Origin: Saussurea involucrata
Lineage: Eukaryota > Streptophyta > Magnoliopsida > Asterales > Asteraceae
Direction of reading: 5' to 3'
Assembly: GCA_033807775.1 (NCBI GenBank)
Contig: CM066325.1
Coordinates: 16,859,301 to 16,923,300, forward strand
Length of the DNA stretch: 64,000 bases
Every line of letters starts with the position of its first letter. Within the stretch, counting starts at the first letter, position 1. The notes beneath the pieces were generated by a model that saw nothing but the letters and a program-made list of their open reading frames with translations, ran no database searches and was not told the DNA's origin. The position numbers were made by a program, and so were the translations under genes. Of the stretch, positions 11,039 to 21,108 are shown piece after piece.

Positions 11039-12004
11039 GTAGATGATCTCATCTTTACTGGAAACAGTGAAGAATTGGTGGAAAAATTTAAAAGTTCGAT
11101 GATGCAGAAGTTTGACATGACTGATCTCGGCAAGATGAAATACTTCCTTGGAGTAGAAGTCATTCAAGGGCCTCAAGGGATCTTTATCAGCCAAAAGAAG
11201 TATGCATGTGAGGTACTTGAAAGATTCAAAATGGAGAAATGCAACCCTGTGAAGACACCCATCGAACCTGGAAACAAACTCACGAAGGATGAAGGAGGTA
11301 AAAGGGTGGACTCTACTGTTTTCAAGCAGATTGTGGGTAGTCTCATGTACCTGACAGCAACAAGGCCCGATCTCATGTATGCGGTAAGTCTTATAAGCCG
11401 CTATATGGAAGCTCCTACAGAAGCACACCAAGCAGCTGCAAAGCGAGTTCTCAGGTACCTTAAGGGAACAACTGAAATGGGAGTATTCTACAAGACCAAA
11501 GGAGAAGAACAGCTGGTTGCTTTTTCCGACAGCGATTACGCAGGGAATATTGAAGATCGCAAAAGCACCTCAGGCTATGTGTTCAAGTTGAGCTCTGGAG
11601 CTGTAGCTTGGAGTTCAAAGAAACAACCGGTAGTGTTGCTTTCCACTACAGAAGCTGAGTTCATTTCAGCTGCAACTTGCGCCTGTCAAAGTATATGGAT
11701 GCTAAGGATTGTTGGAAAGCTTGGGCTTAATCAAGAAAAATGTGTTATCTACTGTGATAACAACTCGATGATAAAACTTTCCAAGAATCCAGTTATGCAC
11801 GGAAGAAGCAAACACATAGACGTAAGGTTTCACTTCCTTCGAGACCTGAGTAAAGATGGGTCTGTGGACTTAGTACACTGTGGCACCAAAGATCAGGTTG
11901 CTGACATTATGACCAAACCGTTGAAGCCAGATACGTTCTTGAAGTTGAGGGAGCTGTTGGGAATGTGCTATGCTATTGATGTGTCATCTCTGAAGATAAA
12001 CTGA
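11039..12004 (+). pseudogene. Copia pol, 3' part: end of reverse transcriptase and RNase H
   Basis: Resumes with GTAGATGAT, so YVD|D continues as DDLIFTGNSEELVEKF, then DLGKMKYFLGVEVIQ, LMYLTATRPDLMYAVSLISR, and the Copia RNase H signature FSDSDYAGNIEDRKSTSGY with WSSKKQPVVLLSTTEAEF, SKHIDVRFHFLRD and the terminal VADIMTKPLKPD. Stop TGA is at 12002-12004. This half is one uninterrupted frame of about 320 codons, so decay is light, but the element cannot work because it lacks gag and protease and its reverse transcriptase is split. Confidence 0.92.
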
Positions 12005-12025
12005 CTTTCTGAAGGATAGTTCAGT

Positions 12026-12294
12026 TTAAGGGAGGATATGTTAGTCGTGGGTCATCTTCTGACCAAGTCAATTTCTGTTTAGCTTTGATGAACCTGATTT
12101 GTAGGAGTAGTTTGTTATTTTCTGTTTCAGGTTTCCTTTATTTCTGCCATGATTTTTGTTCGTGGCTGCTATCTAGTTTTTCCCTTTGTTTGTTTGGCTA
12201 TTTAAGCCTCAGTCTGGTTATTCAATAAAACAAGCTTGATAGCTAAATCTCTATGATTTCTCTGTTTTTGTGCTGTTTCTGTGAGTCACGAACA
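12026..12294 (+). mobile_element. Polypurine tract and short 3' LTR of the same Copia
   Basis: A purine tract (aagggaggat) precedes TGTTAGTCGTGGG at 12039. A TATA-like tatttaag (about 12200) and AATAAAA (about 12223) follow. I place the end at ...GAACA near 12294, giving about 256 bp; a slightly later end is possible. There is no left partner because the 5' end of the element is gone. Confidence 0.6.
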
Positions 12295-13735
12295 GTGGAA
12301 GCCGACAGATTGAACATCAACAGATTGATCCAGATGTTGATATAGGTATAGACATTTATGGTTTTTAACTATTCTGTAATTTTCCTTCAATCATGAATTC
12401 AAAATCATGATCAACCATTCATGTTCATAAAAAATTTCAATACCATGAGTGCATAAAGTTATTCATGCATCCATATATTCATGTTTATGTATTCATGAAT
12501 TCGCATTCATGAATGTGGATTCATTCACTTCACATAAGACACTTTTTTTGGTCCAGGTTTTCAACTACAATTGGTTGTCGGTCACTTCACACAAGACACT
12601 ATTTTGGTCCAGGTTTTCAATTCATGCTGTTCATAATCGGTTGTGTTGTTTGGAACTCCAATCCGATTTTGGTTGGCGGGGTCAAACCAAAGTTCGATTT
12701 CTTGTGGTTGAACGACATATTCAAGAACGTCTACGTCGCTCGGTTCTGCTTCTGTCTTGGGTGTTTCATCGTCAATGTCGAGTAGCGGTTTGACGGATAC
12801 GATTGAGAGGCGGTGGTTGAGAAGCGTTGGTGGTGAGGATGAATAAGCCGACGAAGAGAAGTAGGAGGAAGATAGACGAAATGAAAGGATATCGGCGTTC
12901 TTTTAGAAGATTTTGAACGGAGATGGCCATTGTCGGCGGCGCCGGTGCCGTATCGGATCTGCAGCGACGAAGGAATCTGGTGATCTACGGTGACTGTGTG
13001 AGAGAGAACGCGTTGAAGTGCTTTAATATGTAGAACGGTTTTCCGGTGATTTTCTCACACGTCCCCCATCACGCCCTGATTTTCTCACACGTCCCCCTCA
13101 CGCCTGATTCTCTCACACGTTCTCTCAAAACCCCCCTCCACCTCAAACCTTAAATTCATAACCAACCGTACCAACTTCAAAAATTTGGTTGGTCCATAGT
13201 ATTGGAAATCGTGTACTACGATAATGCCGTATCGTACCGACTTATATATATATATATATATATTATTTTTTGAATAAAAAATCAATGAAATGAAACATAT
13301 TTGATAATTAAAATGTATTATTTATGCATTGGATGATGAGATGGTCCGATTGTTTTTTAAAGAGATTTAATTATTTAATAAATTAACATTTTTATTATTT
13401 TACAATTTACGGTAAAAGATTAAAAGTTTTACTTGACCCTCAAATTCAAAGACCCTAAATAAGATATTTTATTATTTTACAACTAAAAGTTTACGGACAA
13501 AATGTTCTGTATTAGGTTTGTAAAATTTTGAGATGTTGGTACAAAACCGTACCAACATGTACCAACCGCAAAAAGTTGGCACCAATCAAGTTGGTACCAA
13601 TTAGAGTTCGGTGGTATATGGCATAAATTTTTGCATACCAATTATAATTGGTTAGTACATGATATTGAGGAAAAAAACATGATACTGTACCATGTTCACC
13701 CTTAGTTTTGGTCCATTTCTTAACATTCTTAAATA
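12295..13735. other. Gene-free stretch with hAT-like subterminal repeats
   Basis: No supported gene. Around 12520-12630 a phrase (cacttcacacaagacact plus ggtccaggttttcaa) occurs twice. Between 13140 and 13640 the motif GTACCAAC and its complement recur many times, a pattern typical of hAT subterminal repeats. The sequence gttcaccctta at about 13694-13704 could be the right end of such an element; a left end was not found. A short TA microsatellite lies at 13242-13264. Confidence 0.4.
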
Positions 13736-14027
13736 GGGGGTGTTTGGGATTGCTTATTTAAAACAATTTAGGCTTATTTTTAAAAGTGCTTATCAACTTA
13801 TGTGTTGATAAAAAGGAGCTAGGGGTAAAAACGTAATTTGGACAAATAAGTTATAAGCATTTTCAAATAAGTTAAAATTGATTGATTTATCAAAAACAAC
13901 TTATTTATAGTGAAGAAAAGTCATAAACACTTTTCTTTTTTGAATCCAAACACTAAAAATAACTGATTTGCAATGAGGAAAAGTAAAAAACAAATAAATC
14001 AAAAAAAATAAGCAATCCCAAACACCC
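13736..14027. mobile_element. hAT-like MITE
   Basis: Terminal inverted repeats GGGGTGTTTGGGATTGCTTA and its complement enclose about 290 bp without coding capacity. Flanks cttaaata (13728-13735) and tgtaaata (14028-14035) agree at 6 of 8 positions, compatible with an aged 8-bp hAT duplication. A sister copy lies at 26936-27224. Confidence 0.7.
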
Positions 14028-15525
14028 TGTAAATATGTGAAGTCAGGGGTATTGCGATCATTTTTAGTCTTTTCTCTTCTTCCTCCGTATGTGTTCTTTA
14101 ACCCAGAAGAAATAGTCATAGAACGTAATGAATTCAAACAAAAAAGTTTATCTAAATTCAAATCTGAATATTGTGAATATATAAAATTAAAATACACTTT
14201 GAATCATGGGAACCAAAATCACATGAACAACAACAAAAACAACAAAAATAACAAACCCTAATTCAATAAACACAAAAATCACAAATCCCAGTCAAAAAAT
14301 CACAAAAATTCCAGAATGAAAAAACTCCATTGTTAACATGTATAAAAACTATGGTGACAAAGAAAAATCAACAAATCACAAAGACCAAAAATGCATTTTG
14401 TGATTTGTTGATTTCTTCATAGCAGCAAAATATTGAAGAAGGGCGACTACCCGGCTATTGAACGAAGGTCTCCTTAACAAGGTTAGAATCCAGCCTTGAA
14501 GTTTTGTTGTTGTTGTGGTCTTGTGGACTTCAGATTTGGTTTCTTTTATTCTACTAATGTTGTGTTCAATTTCTTTGTATTCTGATGAACACCAAGTGTT
14601 CGATAATAGTTTCCAATGAGAGGTTTTGGAGTTGACTCCTTAAATCTTAAAAAGATCAACAAATGGTGCCTATTGTTAGTTTGCTTTGCTATTACATATA
14701 TGTGAAATGGTTGTTTGTCAACCAGTGTTTCTGCATCAAAGCATTCCTATTTTTGTTCTTCACTTGATTTTTATATGCATTAAGTTTGTGACTATGTTGC
14801 TTCTGCAAAGTTGCATCTGCTATCTGATTAGTCTTTCTTTGCTTGAATATTTGCTTTTTTCATCAAAGACAGACATCCACTTAGGGCCGATTACCAAACG
14901 CTTACAAGAGTCACCACTCTCATTTACCTAATGGTAATATTCCCGGCCATCAAAATGGATCAATGGTAAGCGTTTATAACCGAGTAAACACTTAGCGGAT
15001 AAGAGTCATCACCCTCACTTAAAAGGGTAAAAAGAATAGTTATCTTAATAACTCAATTGACTCTTATTAGTTTTTCCCTTCAAGATACAATGTTTTAGTT
15101 GTAGGTTCAACCAGGTACATAAGAAATTTTGTGGTTAAAGACGATGTTTTGATAACTCTCCTAGAGACTTGATATCAAACCTTATAGGTAGCCATATATT
15201 ATATCTTCAAGGAAAAAGCTACTCAAAAATAGAGATTTTGGAGATCTTTTTGCTCTACAACTACTCTAAAATGTTCCATAAACTTATAAAAAACAAAAGC
15301 ATCAATGTCCACTAAAGTGGGAAGAAAAAGAACACCATAACATTTAAGAAGAATCAGCCTAGCATTCAGGAGGTGGCAAACAACTAGATAGAATGAAGGT
15401 ATTACAAGCTCTATTTCCTAACATATTACTTAGAACTAAGATGATGGGAGATAAGGCAGAATTTAACTATAACAAACAAATGAACAATATGTGTGTCAGT
15501 GTGTGTGTGTGTATCTATAGAGTGA
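14028..15525. other. Intergenic DNA behind the first receptor kinase
   Basis: No supported gene. It contains a perfect 18-bp inverted repeat at 14365-14382 and 14397-14414 (arm aaatcaacaaatcacaaa, 14-base loop). The part at 14880-15060 carries 'ggccgattaccaaacgctta'-type phrases that look like diverged repeat sequence. A GT tract is at about 15491-15512, just past the kinase stop. Confidence 0.5.
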
Positions 15526-17892
15526 TTAGCTCAAGATAATAGAGAAAGGGGATGGACATGGAGGTTCTGTCACTTCAACAACTCCTTCAAGCATCTGGAT
15601 GACCTCCCTCATGGTTGGCCTCAAACAAGGATTTTCTTGCACACACCAAAGACCAACCTTCACAAATGTCATTAGTCTCTTGTAGTCATCTAAGGCCTCC
15701 ATATCATCCTCCACAAATACATCCAGTCTACCTTCTTGATAGCAATCCCATGCCACATCAGTTAAAACCGCCACATCTTCCTTATCATTCTCAAAAACCA
15801 CACTCTTTCGGCATGAAATTATCTCTAGTAACAACACACCAAAGCTGAACACATCAACCTTTACTGTCACAGGGGTGTTCCTAAACCATTCAGGAGCAAC
15901 ATATCCTTTCGTTCCTCTTATTCCAGTATTTGTTCGACTTTGATTCAACATCAAAAGCTTTGCCAATCCAAAGTCAGAAATCTTGGCATTGTAGTATTCA
16001 TCAAGAAGAATATTCTGAGGCTTTATGTCACAATGGATGATCTGAGTGCTACACTCTTCATGGAGGTATGCGAGTCCCTTTGCTATGCCTACACCAATAT
16101 AACTCCTCTCTTTCCAACTAGGCCTCACGTCTCCGAAAAGAAAGGCTGCCAAAGTGCCATTGCTCATGTACTCATAGATCAATAGCCGCTGCTCACCATC
16201 ATCACAATACCCAAGAAGCTGCACCAAGTTTTTATGATGAGTCTTTGCAATAGCATTGACCTCGGTCTGGAATTCCTTCTCGCCATCTTCAACCACCCTA
16301 TCCAACTTCTTTACTGCCACAATGTTTGCCCCTATTACGCCTTTATAGACTATCCCAAAAGCCCCCCTTCCCAGTTCATCGTTGAACCCGTTAGTAGCTT
16401 CGACTAGCTCTTGATAAGTAAAACGAGGCAGATTGGTTTCAACAGCTTTACTACTTGGATATCGATTTCTGGCTTTCTTCTTGTAGATCAGAAAGAAACT
16501 CAAACAAGTAAAGCCAATCAAAACGGCAAATACAAACACAGTTGTCGTTAAAAGGGCTGGTCCCACGGATATCAAACTTCTTTTATCTTTACTCTCTTCT
16601 GAAAGTACAGGTGGACTTTCACCTTTCCGGATTTTCACAAACGCCTTGCTAATTACTGAACGACCTCTCCTTCCATTGGATAGTGGAAGTGTCTTCTTCC
16701 AACACGCGCTTCCCCCGTAAATTGCAACAGCACAGAAGCAATCTTCCCTGCAAGAAAGTTTGCAGCTTTGCTCATTCGCTGGTCTGATATGCGCATAGTC
16801 AGATCCTGGCCAATCAGTATTAATAAGCTCGATGAAATCAAACAGATCTCCCTCATAACCTTCATCACATCTTGGACTGAAATCACGGTTGCAGTCACCA
16901 TTTGGATCATTGGAATCAATCAACGAAAAACCCTGTGGGCATTCGCATTTCGGCCTGTTACCATCAACGCTGCAAACATTGTTAAGCCCACAAGCTCCGC
17001 TACCTATACTCCCACTGAAACATATTTCTGTTGGCACAAACCATATAACTTCCCAACTTGCATTTCCAGTCGGATTCTTGGGGTAGTAGTATTGACGAAA
17101 AAGCCCATCAGGATCTAAAGTAGCTCTGTGATAATAATCTCCAGAAGGAAGTGAGTCTCTTGGAGTAAGATCATATCTTTCGCCATTTCTTCTCAGTATA
17201 TACAGGTATCCCATCGCATCAAAGATCAATTCGTAACCAGAATTCGTGGAATTGTCTGCATCACGAGTGCCACTGATATAGTAAGCATCAAGAGGAGAGT
17301 TGGAAAATATATCTCGAGTATTAAGAACAAGATTCCCATCTGGAAGCAGACGTAACTGAAATTTTCCACGAGAGAAGTTTATTTTACTTTTTTTCGAATT
17401 GATCTCTCCACCTATCTCCATAACCTGAGTAGGCAACATGGTGTCGGCTGGAAATTTAAAACTCTCCCATATCTTGCGAGAATTGTTTCCAAGAATCACA
17501 AAGTTACCGGTATCATTCATAACACCGCATGAAATATCAGAATCAGAGCTGGAAGTACTCCATATCTCCTTGCCTTGAGGATCTCTCAGTACAAGCCCAC
17601 GCCCATTGGTTAGCTCAATTTTCGATCCTCTAGACACCGTAGGATTTGTTTGTGGATACCAGATGATGGTTTTGTCAGGTATCTTGTCATACCATATGGA
17701 TAACAAGAAACTATCGTTCCTTTGAAGTTGTTGGAACCCAAAGGCGAATTCTCCGGAAGATGAAAGCCATGGTGTGACATTATCTGTTGCTGTGAGGGAT
17801 GAACCAACTGGTACAGAACAGTTGGTCTGTTGTGCAGCTATAAAACCCATGAAAGTAATTAGGAAGAAGAGATGCAGTAGGACTACGGCCAT
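15526..17892 (-). CDS. G-type lectin S-receptor-like Ser/Thr protein kinase (LECRK/RLK1 type)
   Basis: Intact single-exon gene of 788 residues. I start at the Met at 17890-17892 (MAVVLLHLFF) because the in-frame upstream ATG at 17941-17943 overlaps the TATA box. Numbering from that upstream ATG: signal peptide to about 37 (cut near AAQQ), bulb-lectin domain about 50-165, Cys-rich EGF-like region about 308-352, PAN-like Cys region about 353-440, transmembrane helix about 464-487, kinase about 522-790. Kinase landmarks are GRGAFG 525-530, VAVKK with Lys545, HCD 637-639 with Asn644, DFG 657-659 and GTKGYVAPEW. HCD in place of HRD marks a non-RD kinase, a class often linked to immune receptors. 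It should span the plasma membrane with the lectin domain outside; the ligand is unknown. A tandem paralogue lies at 21109-23513. Confidence 0.93.
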   Translation of the reverse strand: MAVVLLHLFFLITFMGFIAAQQTNCSVPVGSSLTATDNVTPWLSSSGEFAFGFQQLQRNDSFLLSIWYDKIPDKTIIWYPQTNPTVSRGSKIELTNGRGLVLRDPQGKEIWSTSSSDSDISCGVMNDTGNFVILGNNSRKIWESFKFPADTMLPTQVMEIGGEINSKKSKINFSRGKFQLRLLPDGNLVLNTRDIFSNSPLDAYYISGTRDADNSTNSGYELIFDAMGYLYILRRNGERYDLTPRDSLPSGDYYHRATLDPDGLFRQYYYPKNPTGNASWEVIWFVPTEICFSGSIGSGACGLNNVCSVDGNRPKCECPQGFSLIDSNDPNGDCNRDFSPRCDEGYEGDLFDFIELINTDWPGSDYAHIRPANEQSCKLSCREDCFCAVAIYGGSACWKKTLPLSNGRRGRSVISKAFVKIRKGESPPVLSEESKDKRSLISVGPALLTTTVFVFAVLIGFTCLSFFLIYKKKARNRYPSSKAVETNLPRFTYQELVEATNGFNDELGRGAFGIVYKGVIGANIVAVKKLDRVVEDGEKEFQTEVNAIAKTHHKNLVQLLGYCDDGEQRLLIYEYMSNGTLAAFLFGDVRPSWKERSYIGVGIAKGLAYLHEECSTQIIHCDIKPQNILLDEYYNAKISDFGLAKLLMLNQSRTNTGIRGTKGYVAPEWFRNTPVTVKVDVFSFGVLLLEIISCRKSVVFENDKEDVAVLTDVAWDCYQEGRLDVFVEDDMEALDDYKRLMTFVKVGLWCVQENPCLRPTMREVIQMLEGVVEVTEPPCPSPFSIILS

Positions 17893-18457
17893 TGGAATTG
17901 AGATTGGTAGAAGACAATAACAAAAATAGGGGTTTGAAAACATATATAAAGATGAATGAGTTTAAAGTCAACGGAAAGACTTTTGAGGTCTCATGTCTTT
18001 TTGTGGCCACAGAATCTTGGACCATTTCACGATGTGTATCCGAACGATCACTTTGTGTCTTGCGGGGTCTCACCAAAAATGGCTAGTGTCACTGTCACAG
18101 GAACTGCGTGTATCCATACTTACACCTGCTGCCATTTTATCACTCCTATTCTCTGCATCAGTCCAGCTCTCCTCCCTCTCTGTCCGTTTCCGGCTCATTC
18201 GGAACTCTAGTAATCTTCTTTATTTCCTGTATCGGTTTTGTGTCCTCCAAGACGGAGGTTTTCAGTTCTTATTTTTCTTAGATCTGCTTCAACACGAACA
18301 ATTTCTTCCACTCTTTTTCCAAGACGGAGGTGAGGATTCAGACAGGTTTTTTTTGCAATGCTTTTCTGTGTTTTAGGGTTGTATTAAGCGTCCTCGTAGA
18401 ATACTCTATAGGACTCATAGGACCAAACAAAAATGTCATATCTACTAGGATATCTAC
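17893..18457 (-). promoter_or_regulatory. Promoter of the intact receptor kinase
   Basis: Minus-strand TTTATATATG at 17941-17950 is a good TATA box about 50 bases before the chosen ATG. The leader between them matches the leader of the paralogue, including CTACCAAT and AATTCC just before ATG. Sequence further upstream, to the hAT element at 18458, shows nothing else I recognise. Confidence 0.6.
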
Positions 18458-19936
18458 TAGGGGTGTGCAGAAATTCAACGATCCAATTACAACCGACCGA
18501 TAATGATTGGATATCCAATTGTAATTGGATCGGATCAGATCGAAAAAATAATCATCCAATTGGATCGGTTCGATTCTTGGATGACGATCCAGAACCGATA
18601 AGAACCGACCGAACCGATCCAATTGATCATCCAGTTAAAACCGACCGATTTCATCCAATAATCATCCAATTCCATCCAATAACCCATCCAATAGAAATTA
18701 GAAATATTTAATAAAAATAAAAAAGCTCTAATTCCTTTTCGTCTGACTCTTTTCCCACTTTTCTCCCAAAATTTTCAAAATTGCACAGGCCACAAAGGAC
18801 ACGACGACTAGTTTTTTTTTTCTTTCTGTTTGTCGACATCGTGACCAACTCAGTCTTCACTCTTCACCATCAAAAGCTTTGTGAGTTTGTGTTATTCAAG
18901 TTCACCATCGACAGCTTCACCATCGAAAGCTTCACCATCGACAGCTTCACCATCGACAGAGTTTCTGTTTCACTCCAGTTTCTAAAACGGCTTCTACCTC
19001 AGATTCAGTAAGTTATTCAAGTTCAACATAATATGTTCAAGTTCTTTGATTCAGTAAGTTATTCAAGTTCAAATTGCTTCCATATTCTTTATTTGCTTCT
19101 TGAAATTAATTGTTTCATAAATCCATTTGTTTACTACAGTTACAGTAGGTTCAAATTGCTTCCATATTCTTTATTTGCTTCTTGAAATTAATTGTTTCAT
19201 AAAACCATTTGTTTGGTACAGTAGGTTCAAATTGCTTCCATATTCTTTATTTGCTTCTTGAAATTAATTGTTTCATAAAACCATTTGTTTGGTACAGTAG
19301 GTTCAAATTGCTTCCATATTCTTTATTTGCTTCTTGAAATTAATTGTTTCATAAAACCATTTGTTTGGTACAGTAGGTTCAAATTGCTTCCATATTCTTT
19401 ATTTGCTTCTTGAAATTAATTGTTTCATAAAACCATTTGTTTAGTACAGTAGGTTCAAATTGCTTCCATTTATTTAGTACAGTAGGTCAACTAATCTGTC
19501 ACATCTATTAATATGCAAATAAACCAAAATTAATTGTTTCATAAAACCATTTGTTTAGTACAGTAGATTCAAATTGCTTCCATTTGTTTAGTACAGTAGG
19601 TCAACTAATCTGTCACATCTATTAATATGAAAATAAACCAAAAGCCATTGGATTTAAAACATTGGAAACTTTCCATATGTGTTCATAAGTAATATTTATT
19701 AATTAATACTAAGAATATACTAACATATTTATTGTTTATTAACAGATGGCTTCCACTGCAAATGTCATAATCCATTGGATGGAACCGAACCGATCCAATC
19801 ATCCATTGGATTGGAAAAATCCAACATCCAATGGATGATTGGATCGGTTCGGTTGGAAAAATCCAACATCCAATGGACGATTGGATCGGTTCGGTTCCCC
19901 TCACATCCATTGGATGTCAACCGATGAACACCCCTA
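18458..19936. mobile_element. Non-autonomous hAT element with perfect 8-bp target duplication
   Basis: Ends TAGGGGTGTGCA and, reverse complemented, TAGGGGTGTTCA, which is the classic plant hAT terminus. ATATCTAC flanks both sides (18450-18457 and 19937-19944), an exact 8-bp duplication. Both sub-terminal zones are full of atccaat/attggat and gaaccgat-type motifs, the repeated sites usually bound by hAT transposases. No transposase frame is visible, so movement would need help in trans. The interior holds an array of 76-bp repeats. The host site looks like another old repeat carrying 'gtcctata' and 'agcgtcct' phrases on both flanks. Confidence 0.85.
19064..19600 (+). repeat. 76-bp tandem repeats inside the hAT element
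   Basis: The phrase ggttcaaattgcttccat starts at 19148, 19224, 19300, 19376 and 19452, exactly 76 bases apart, with a degenerate copy before at about 19066 and shortened copies after. The four full units are nearly identical, so the array expanded recently. Confidence 0.92.
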
Positions 19937-19944
19937 ATATCTAC

Positions 19945-21108
19945 AAGTGTTTCAATAGGTTTAAAAGACGCTTTTGGACGTTCTAATAAGTTATTTAGGA
20001 CACTTTTAAAATAAGGTGTCATATTAGTTATTTTATACGATGCTATTTAAAAGTGTCCTATAAAAATGAGTTTATTGGACATACGACACTTTATTTTAAA
20101 AACGCCATAAGAAACTTGTTGAAATACCTAAAGTATAAACTTAAGTCCTATAAACTTTATTTTAAAAGCGTCATATAACCTTATTGCAACACTTTTAGAT
20201 ACGACGCTTTATAGTTTGGTCCTATAAACTTAAGTCCTATAAAGTATACTATTAGGACGCATAGATCTTTGGGGTGTATTCTTTCCCGATTTTGGTCCTG
20301 TGAACTCAAGTCCTATAAATCCAAATTTGTTGGGGTAGTTTTTGCCGGATCTTTGGGGCGTATCTTGATTCAGGTTTAACCTCTGGAGTTTTTAGATGAT
20401 GGTATGTTTTTGGCTGTGCAGGGTTCTTTTGCGGTTCTTATATTTTGGTTGCTTTAGTTTGGAGACAGGCTGGAGATGGGTTTTTGGTATTTTTTTTTCT
20501 TCATCTATTGTTGTTTTGGTTTTCTTTGGCTGATATGGTATGTTTTCTTTTGTATGTTTTCCTAAGCTGCTCGCCCTACTGAACAAACAGAGAGAGAGAG
20601 AGAGAGTGAAAGGAATTTCAAATAGATTGCTTTAATTCAGAAGGCGGGAGAGGAGAGATAGCCACTCGACTGAAAGCAGAGGCTAGTGGGTGTTTACTTC
20701 TACAAAAGCTACAATGGCAGGTTTAGATTTAGTTTTGTTGTTTTAGTTGGTTTCACAATATGTTCATAAGTTATACTGGATCTTGTAGATTTAGAGTGAG
20801 ATCACAATGTGTTGACAAATTATAATAGTATTTCTAAAAAAAGGCCGAGCGAATAAGCCATATAGGCCATACAGCCCATTAGGCCACAACCGAACGACCT
20901 CTTAGCTTCTGATTTTTAGAAGTGATAATAACTAAAACCAGATAGATCACATGGTATTTTCACTATTTTGAAATCTTTATTTGTTTTCGGTTTAAAACTC
21001 AACTAGGAAGATACATACATATATATAGTGCTAAAATAGAAAACAATTAAGCTTAAGAAACACTATATAGAAGGAGTTACTAGCACATGCATCATGGCAA
21101 TTTGATGA
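19945..21108. other. Intergenic DNA with an old repeat
   Basis: No gene supported. From 19945 to about 20300 phrases such as tcctataaactt, gacgcttt and acacttttaaaa recur in both orientations, probably the right part of the repeat interrupted by the hAT element. A GA tract is at about 20591-20608. The rest is AT-rich without recognisable content. Confidence 0.4.

Noticed and set aside
15615..17118. Plus-strand frames opposite the receptor kinase
   Set aside because: They are antisense shadows of a clearly coding minus-strand gene with all kinase motifs.
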